Assembly: GCA_044359885.1 (NCBI GenBank)
Contig: JBIKLI010000178.1
Span: 1 to 8,807, forward strand
Origin: CAIOSQ01 sp044359885
GTDB lineage: Bacteria; Pseudomonadota; Alphaproteobacteria; CACIAM-22H2
Length of the DNA: 8,807 bases
Direction of reading: 5' to 3'
The notes under the pieces are model-generated. The model ran no database searches, was not told the DNA's origin, and saw nothing but the letters and a program-made list of their open reading frames with translations. A program made the translations under genes and the position numbers. Below, piece after piece: positions 5,901 to 8,807 of the stretch (position 1 is the stretch's first letter; each line of letters starts with the position of its first letter).

Positions 5901-6815
5901 ATGGAAATGCTCATCGGCGGCGGTGCCGCCGCCGCCAAACCCGGCGACATCATCAAGGACGGCACCGACGAGAGCTTCGAGCAGGACGTGCTCGTGGCCT
6001 CGCGCGACACCCCCGTCATCGTCGATTTCTGGGCGCCCTGGTGCGGTCCATGCAAGCAGCTGGGCCCGATCATCGAGAAGGTGGTCAAGGAGGCGAAGGG
6101 CGCGGTCAAGCTGGTGAAGATCAACACCGACGAACATCCTTATTTCGCGCAACAGCTGCGCGTGCAGTCGATCCCCGCCGTCTACGCCTTCAAAGGCGGC
6201 CGGCCGGTCGACGCCTTCGTCGGCGCCCTGCCGGAAAGCCAGATCCGCCAGTTCGTGAAGAAGCTGGGCGGCGCGGCGCCGCCCTCGCCGGTGCAGCAGG
6301 CGCTGGAACAGGCAAAGGCGGCGCTCGAAGCCGGCGATTCAGGCACGGCCAGCGCGATCTACGGCCAGATCCTGGCGCATGAGCCCGGCAACCCGGCGGC
6401 GGCGATCGGGCTCGCGCGCTGCCATGTCGACGAGGGCGACATCGAACGCGCCCGCCAGCTGCTCGATTCCCTGCCGCCCGACGCGCGCAAATCGCCAGAG
6501 GCGCAGCAGATCGGCACCCAGATCGAGCTGGCCACCCAGGCCGACAAGGCCCAGGGCGAGGTCGCCCAGCTGCTGGAGAAGATCGCCCACGATCCCGCCG
6601 ACCACCAGTCGCGACTCGACCTTGCCGTCGCGCTGTTCGCCGGCGGCCAGCAGGAAGCGGCGATGGAACAGCTGCTCGAAAGCTTCAAGCGCGACCGCAA
6701 CTGGAACGAGGGCGCCGCGCGCAAGCAGCTGATCAAGTTCTGGGAAGCGCTGGGCCCCACCCATGCGTTGACCGTCGCCGGACGGCGGCGGCTGTCCTCG
6801 CTGATGTTCGCTTGA
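5901..6815 (+). CDS. CnoX/YbbN-like chaperedoxin: thioredoxin domain plus TPR-like C-terminal domain
   Basis: A 304-residue protein, matching the family's length of roughly 280-310. Residues about 20-122 form a thioredoxin fold with VDFWAPWCGPCKQLGP (catalytic Cys48 and Cys51) and the cis-proline Ile91-Pro92. Residues about 130-300 are alpha-helical with Ala-rich TPR-like repeats (ALEQAKAALEAGDSGTA, ARCHVDEGDIERARQLL, LAVALFAGGQQEAAMEQLL). The ending FWEALGPTHALTVAGRRRLSSLMF is typical of the family. These proteins hold unfolded or oxidised clients and hand them to refolding chaperones. E. coli YbbN has SXXC and lacks reductase activity, but this protein keeps both cysteines and so could also reduce disulfides. 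No signal peptide is seen, so it is cytoplasmic. It is the first gene of the right-hand operon, and its stop is 2 nt before the next ATG. No clear promoter is visible in 5744-5900. Confidence 0.93.
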   Translation: MEMLIGGGAAAAKPGDIIKDGTDESFEQDVLVASRDTPVIVDFWAPWCGPCKQLGPIIEKVVKEAKGAVKLVKINTDEHPYFAQQLRVQSIPAVYAFKGGRPVDAFVGALPESQIRQFVKKLGGAAPPSPVQQALEQAKAALEAGDSGTASAIYGQILAHEPGNPAAAIGLARCHVDEGDIERARQLLDSLPPDARKSPEAQQIGTQIELATQADKAQGEVAQLLEKIAHDPADHQSRLDLAVALFAGGQQEAAMEQLLESFKRDRNWNEGAARKQLIKFWEALGPTHALTVAGRRRLSSLMFA

Positions 6816-6817
6816 CC

Positions 6818-7510
6818 ATGGACGAAGGCCGTCGACAGCTTCCCCCCGAGCGCGGGGACGAACCCGGCCGGCGCCTGCCGGAGATCGTCCCGGTGTTCCC
6901 GCTGCCCGGCGTCCTGCTGCTGCCCGGCGGACGGCTGCCGCTGAACATCTTCGAGCCCCGCTACGTCGCGATGATCGACGACGCGCTGGGCGCTCCGGTA
7001 CGCGCCATCGGAATGATCCAGCCGCAGGATTCGGAACGCGGTCAGGCCGCGCCGCCGCTCTACCCGGTGGGGTGCCTCGGCCGTATCAGCTCCTTCGCGG
7101 AGCAGGATGGCGGCCCCTACCGCTACCTCATCACCCTGACCGGTCTTTGCCGTTTCACCATCCGCGAGGAGATCGAACCGGGCCACGGCTATCGCCGGAT
7201 GCGTGTCGACTACGGCCCCTGGCGCGGCGATCTGGAAAGCCGGCCCGTCGAGGGCCTCGACCGCGACAGCCTGCTGCGCACGATCAAGCGCTACTTCAAG
7301 ACCAACGACATCGCCGCCGACTGGGAGGCGATCGCCGGTACGCCGGAGGATCGTCTGGTCACCACGCTGGCGATGGTCTGCCCCTTCTCCGCCAACGAGA
7401 AGCAGGCGCTTCTCGAGGCCGCCGATCCGACGGCGCGGGCGCGGACGCTGATGGCGCTGATGGAGATGGCCTCGCTGCGCGGCGGCGGCGAGGACCATGC
7501 CCGCCACTGA
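6818..7510 (+). CDS. LON N-terminal (substrate-binding) domain protein without protease or ATPase
   Basis: A 230-residue protein made only of the Lon N domain. IVPVFPLPGVLLLPGGRLPLNIFEPRY (residues 23-49, key residues F27, P28, L29, N43, E46, P47, R48, Y49) is the family hallmark. It is followed by the beta-rich PUA-like part (VGCLGRISSF, YLITLTGLCRFTI) and then a helical part (about 140-225, LVTTLAMVCPFSANEKQALLEA). There is no Walker A motif and no Ser-Lys protease dyad, and the size fits the stand-alone family (about 200-230 residues) rather than a truncated Lon. The function of such proteins in bacteria is not settled; an adaptor or substrate-binding role is inferred from the Lon homology. 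The ATG at 6818 is 2 nt after the chaperedoxin stop; a TTG at 6812 overlapping that stop is an alternative start. With no ribosome binding site visible, translation is probably coupled. Confidence 0.92.
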   Translation: MDEGRRQLPPERGDEPGRRLPEIVPVFPLPGVLLLPGGRLPLNIFEPRYVAMIDDALGAPVRAIGMIQPQDSERGQAAPPLYPVGCLGRISSFAEQDGGPYRYLITLTGLCRFTIREEIEPGHGYRRMRVDYGPWRGDLESRPVEGLDRDSLLRTIKRYFKTNDIAADWEAIAGTPEDRLVTTLAMVCPFSANEKQALLEAADPTARARTLMALMEMASLRGGGEDHARH

Positions 7511-7512
7511 AC

Positions 7513-7516
7513 GGAG
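7513..7516 (+). promoter_or_regulatory. Ribosome binding site of the Trm112-like gene
   Basis: GGAG ends 7 nt before the ATG at 7524. This favours that start over the in-frame ATG at 7497, which lies inside the LON-domain gene and would add nine residues not typical of the family. Confidence 0.65.
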
Positions 7517-7523
7517 CCTGTCC

Positions 7524-7724
7524 ATGAACGATCTGCCCGCGGATGCCGGCATCGACCCGAAGCTGCTGGAAATCCTGGTCTGCCCGCTGACCAAGCAGCC
7601 GCTCGCCTATGATCGCGCGCGCCAGGAACTGGTCAGCCGTGCCGCGGGCCTCGCCTTTCCGATTCGCGACGGCATACCGATCATGCTGGTCGACGAGGCC
7701 CGGCGACTCGACGACGCGTCCTGA
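7524..7724 (+). CDS. Trm112 family protein (UPF0434/YcaR-like), without zinc cysteines
   Basis: A 66-residue protein, typical of the bacterial family (about 60-70). The core is IDPKLLEILVCPLTKQPLAY (10-29), then ELVSRAAGLAFPIRDGIPIML (35-55), matching the E. coli YcaR pattern of LLEI-ACP-LAFPLRDGIPVLL. YcaR has a CPxC pair and a further cysteine, but here only Cys20 remains and Thr23 replaces the second cysteine, so a bound zinc is unlikely. This loss is common in alphaproteobacterial members as far as I recall. In archaea and eukaryotes Trm112 activates several methyltransferases. The partner here is unknown; the window's FkbM enzyme is of a different type and outside this operon, so I do not propose it. 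The gene starts 13 nt after the LON-domain stop. Confidence 0.92.
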   Translation: MNDLPADAGIDPKLLEILVCPLTKQPLAYDRARQELVSRAAGLAFPIRDGIPIMLVDEARRLDDAS

Positions 7725-7727
7725 GGA
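7723..7727 (+). promoter_or_regulatory. Ribosome binding site of the DUF971 gene, overlapping the Trm112 stop
   Basis: GAGGA at 7723-7727 shares its first two bases with the TGA stop (7722-7724) of the preceding gene and ends 7 nt before the ATG at 7735. It fixes that start and implies co-translation of the two genes. Confidence 0.7.
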
Positions 7728-7734
7728 CAGGGCG

Positions 7735-8124
7735 ATGAGCGGCTTCGCGCCTACGACATGGCCGACAGAGATCAAGCTTCGCAAAGCCGAGAAGAACCTG
7801 GAGGTCGCCTTCGACGACGGACGGCGCTTCACCTATCCGGCCGAGCTGCTGCGCGTCGAGAGCCCCTCGGCCGAGGTCCAGGGCCATGGCGCGTCGCAGA
7901 AGCAGATCGTCGCCGGGCGGCGCCATGTCGGGATCCTGGCCGTCGAGCCGGTCGGCAACTACGCGATCCGGATCCGTTTCGACGACATGCACGACACCGG
8001 CATCTTCTCCTGGCAGTACCTGCGCGAGCTGGGCGAGAACCAGGAACGGATCTGGGGCGAATATCTCGCCAATCTCGAGGCCCGCGGCCTGAGCCGCGAG
8101 CCCGCCGGCGCGCGCGCGCGCTGA
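7735..8124 (+). CDS. DUF971 (gamma-butyrobetaine hydroxylase-like N-terminal domain) protein
   Basis: A 129-residue single-domain protein. Recognisable blocks are WPTEIKLRKAEKNLEVAFDDG (9-29), FTYPAELLRVESPSAEVQGHG (32-52), VGILAVEPVGNYAIRIRFDD and HDTGIFSWQYLRELG, which are the hallmarks of DUF971. In eukaryotes this fold is the N-terminal zinc-binding domain of gamma-butyrobetaine/trimethyllysine hydroxylases. The free bacterial form here has no cysteines, no oxygenase domain and no 2OG/Fe(II) motif, so it is not a hydroxylase. In some bacteria the domain is fused or adjacent to Mrp/ApbC-type iron-sulfur carriers, but nothing in this window shows such a link. The C-terminal tail (about 118-129) is low-complexity Arg/Ala. 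It lies 10 nt after the Trm112-like gene and 22 nt before the YcjX-like gene. Function unknown. Confidence 0.9.
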   Translation: MSGFAPTTWPTEIKLRKAEKNLEVAFDDGRRFTYPAELLRVESPSAEVQGHGASQKQIVAGRRHVGILAVEPVGNYAIRIRFDDMHDTGIFSWQYLRELGENQERIWGEYLANLEARGLSREPAGARAR

Positions 8125-8146
8125 ACCATACCGGGACGGCGCCGCG

Positions 8147-8807
8147 ATGGCCGACATCGCCGCCATCGCGCGGCGGCTCAGCGACGGCGCCGGCTGGATC
8201 GCGGCCCAGGCGGCCGATCTTCGTCGCCGGGCCGAAGCCGCGCTGGGCCGCGACCATCTGCGCATCGGCGTGACCGGCCTCACGGGCGCGGGCAAGACGG
8301 TCTTCACCACCGCGCTCGTCCATGCGCTGCGCCACGGCGGCGCGCATCCCGCCGCGCTGCCGCTCTTCGCCGGCGCCCTGGGCGGCGGCTGGCGCGCCGA
8401 GATCGAGGCGCTGCCCGGGCTGCCCGCCTTTCCCTACGCGGCCAATCTCGCCGGACTGGTCGCCTCGCCGCCGCAATGGCCGGCACCGACCCGGGCGCTG
8501 TTCGGGCTGCGGCTGGTCCTGGAGACGACCGCGCAGACGCCGCGCAAGATCACGATCGACGTCGTCGACTATCCCGGGGAATGGCTGCTCGACCTCGACA
8601 TGCTCGGCACCGGCTACGACGACTGGAGCGCCGCGGCGCTGGCGCGTCTCCAGGGCCAGGGCGCGGCCGTCGATGCCTGGATCGCCGAGACGCGCGCCGC
8701 CGCGCAGGATCCGGCCGCGGCCGGCCGCGTCGCCGCGGCCTACGGCGCGCTGCTGGCGCGGCTCGGCGAAGCGGGCTTGCGTTTCCTGCAGCCGGGCCGT
8801 CTGCTGG
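8147..8807 (+). CDS. YcjX-like P-loop NTPase (DUF463), N-terminal part; 3' end outside window
   Basis: The frame is open from the ATG at 8147 to the window edge, giving 220 complete codons of an expected 450-500. The Walker A motif GLTGAGKT lies at residues 44-51 in the context IGVTGLTGAGKTVFTTALVHAL, which is characteristic of YcjX. IDVVDYPGEWLLDLDML (from about 137; Asp141, Pro143, Gly144, Glu145, Trp146) is the family's Walker B/switch region and matches the DYPGEW signature. YcjX is a cytoplasmic, Ras-like nucleotide-binding protein. In enterobacteria it is encoded with the membrane protein YcjF and induced through PspF by envelope stress. A ycjF-like (DUF697) gene probably follows outside the window. 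The start is preceded only by a weak GGGA (8133-8136). It lies 22 nt after the DUF971 gene and is probably the fifth gene of the operon. Confidence 0.9.
   Translation, partial: MADIAAIARRLSDGAGWIAAQAADLRRRAEAALGRDHLRIGVTGLTGAGKTVFTTALVHALRHGGAHPAALPLFAGALGGGWRAEIEALPGLPAFPYAANLAGLVASPPQWPAPTRALFGLRLVLETTAQTPRKITIDVVDYPGEWLLDLDMLGTGYDDWSAAALARLQGQGAAVDAWIAETRAAAQDPAAAGRVAAAYGALLARLGEAGLRFLQPGRLL

Overview
The window comes from a GC-rich bacterial chromosome (about 70% GC by eye, with strongly G/C-biased third codon positions). The protein families and their order suggest an alphaproteobacterium, perhaps Rhodospirillales-like. That placement is inferred from a Trm112 protein without cysteines in the zinc positions, a CXXC-type CnoX/YbbN chaperedoxin, a stand-alone LON-domain protein and a short DUF971 protein. 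All protein genes are on the + strand. The only minus-strand gene is a tRNA. The window is essentially housekeeping: I see no mobile element, CRISPR array, phage gene or defence cassette.

Left part (1-4507): the 3' third of mutS (mismatch repair ATPase, cut by the window edge); a membrane-anchored nucleotide-sugar 4,6-dehydratase/epimerase of the CapD/WbpM/FlaA1 family for surface polysaccharide; and purH (last two steps of IMP synthesis). The gaps of 82 nt before the dehydratase gene and 82 nt before purH hold no convincing promoter.

Middle (4508-5900): a FkbM-type SAM methyltransferase gene that looks like a separate transcription unit, with its own sigma70-like promoter and a good intrinsic terminator. 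Facing it is tRNA-Gly(GCC) on the minus strand, with an encoded CCA and its own promoter. An 8-bp perfect inverted repeat flanks the tRNA, so the precursor's 5' leader can pair with the CCA end and trailer. The remaining intergenic stretch (about 5744-5900) shows only a Shine-Dalgarno sequence for the next gene.

Right part (5901-8807): a tight five-gene run of CnoX/YbbN-like thioredoxin-TPR chaperedoxin, LON substrate-binding-domain protein, Trm112-like protein, DUF971 protein and a YcjX-like P-loop NTPase (cut by the window edge). Intergenic gaps are 2 to 22 nt, so this is very likely one operon. The first two genes point to protein quality control under stress. YcjX is stress-linked in enterobacteria. 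The roles of the Trm112 and DUF971 proteins here are unknown. This operon and the tRNA leader-trailer pairing are the parts most worth a second look.
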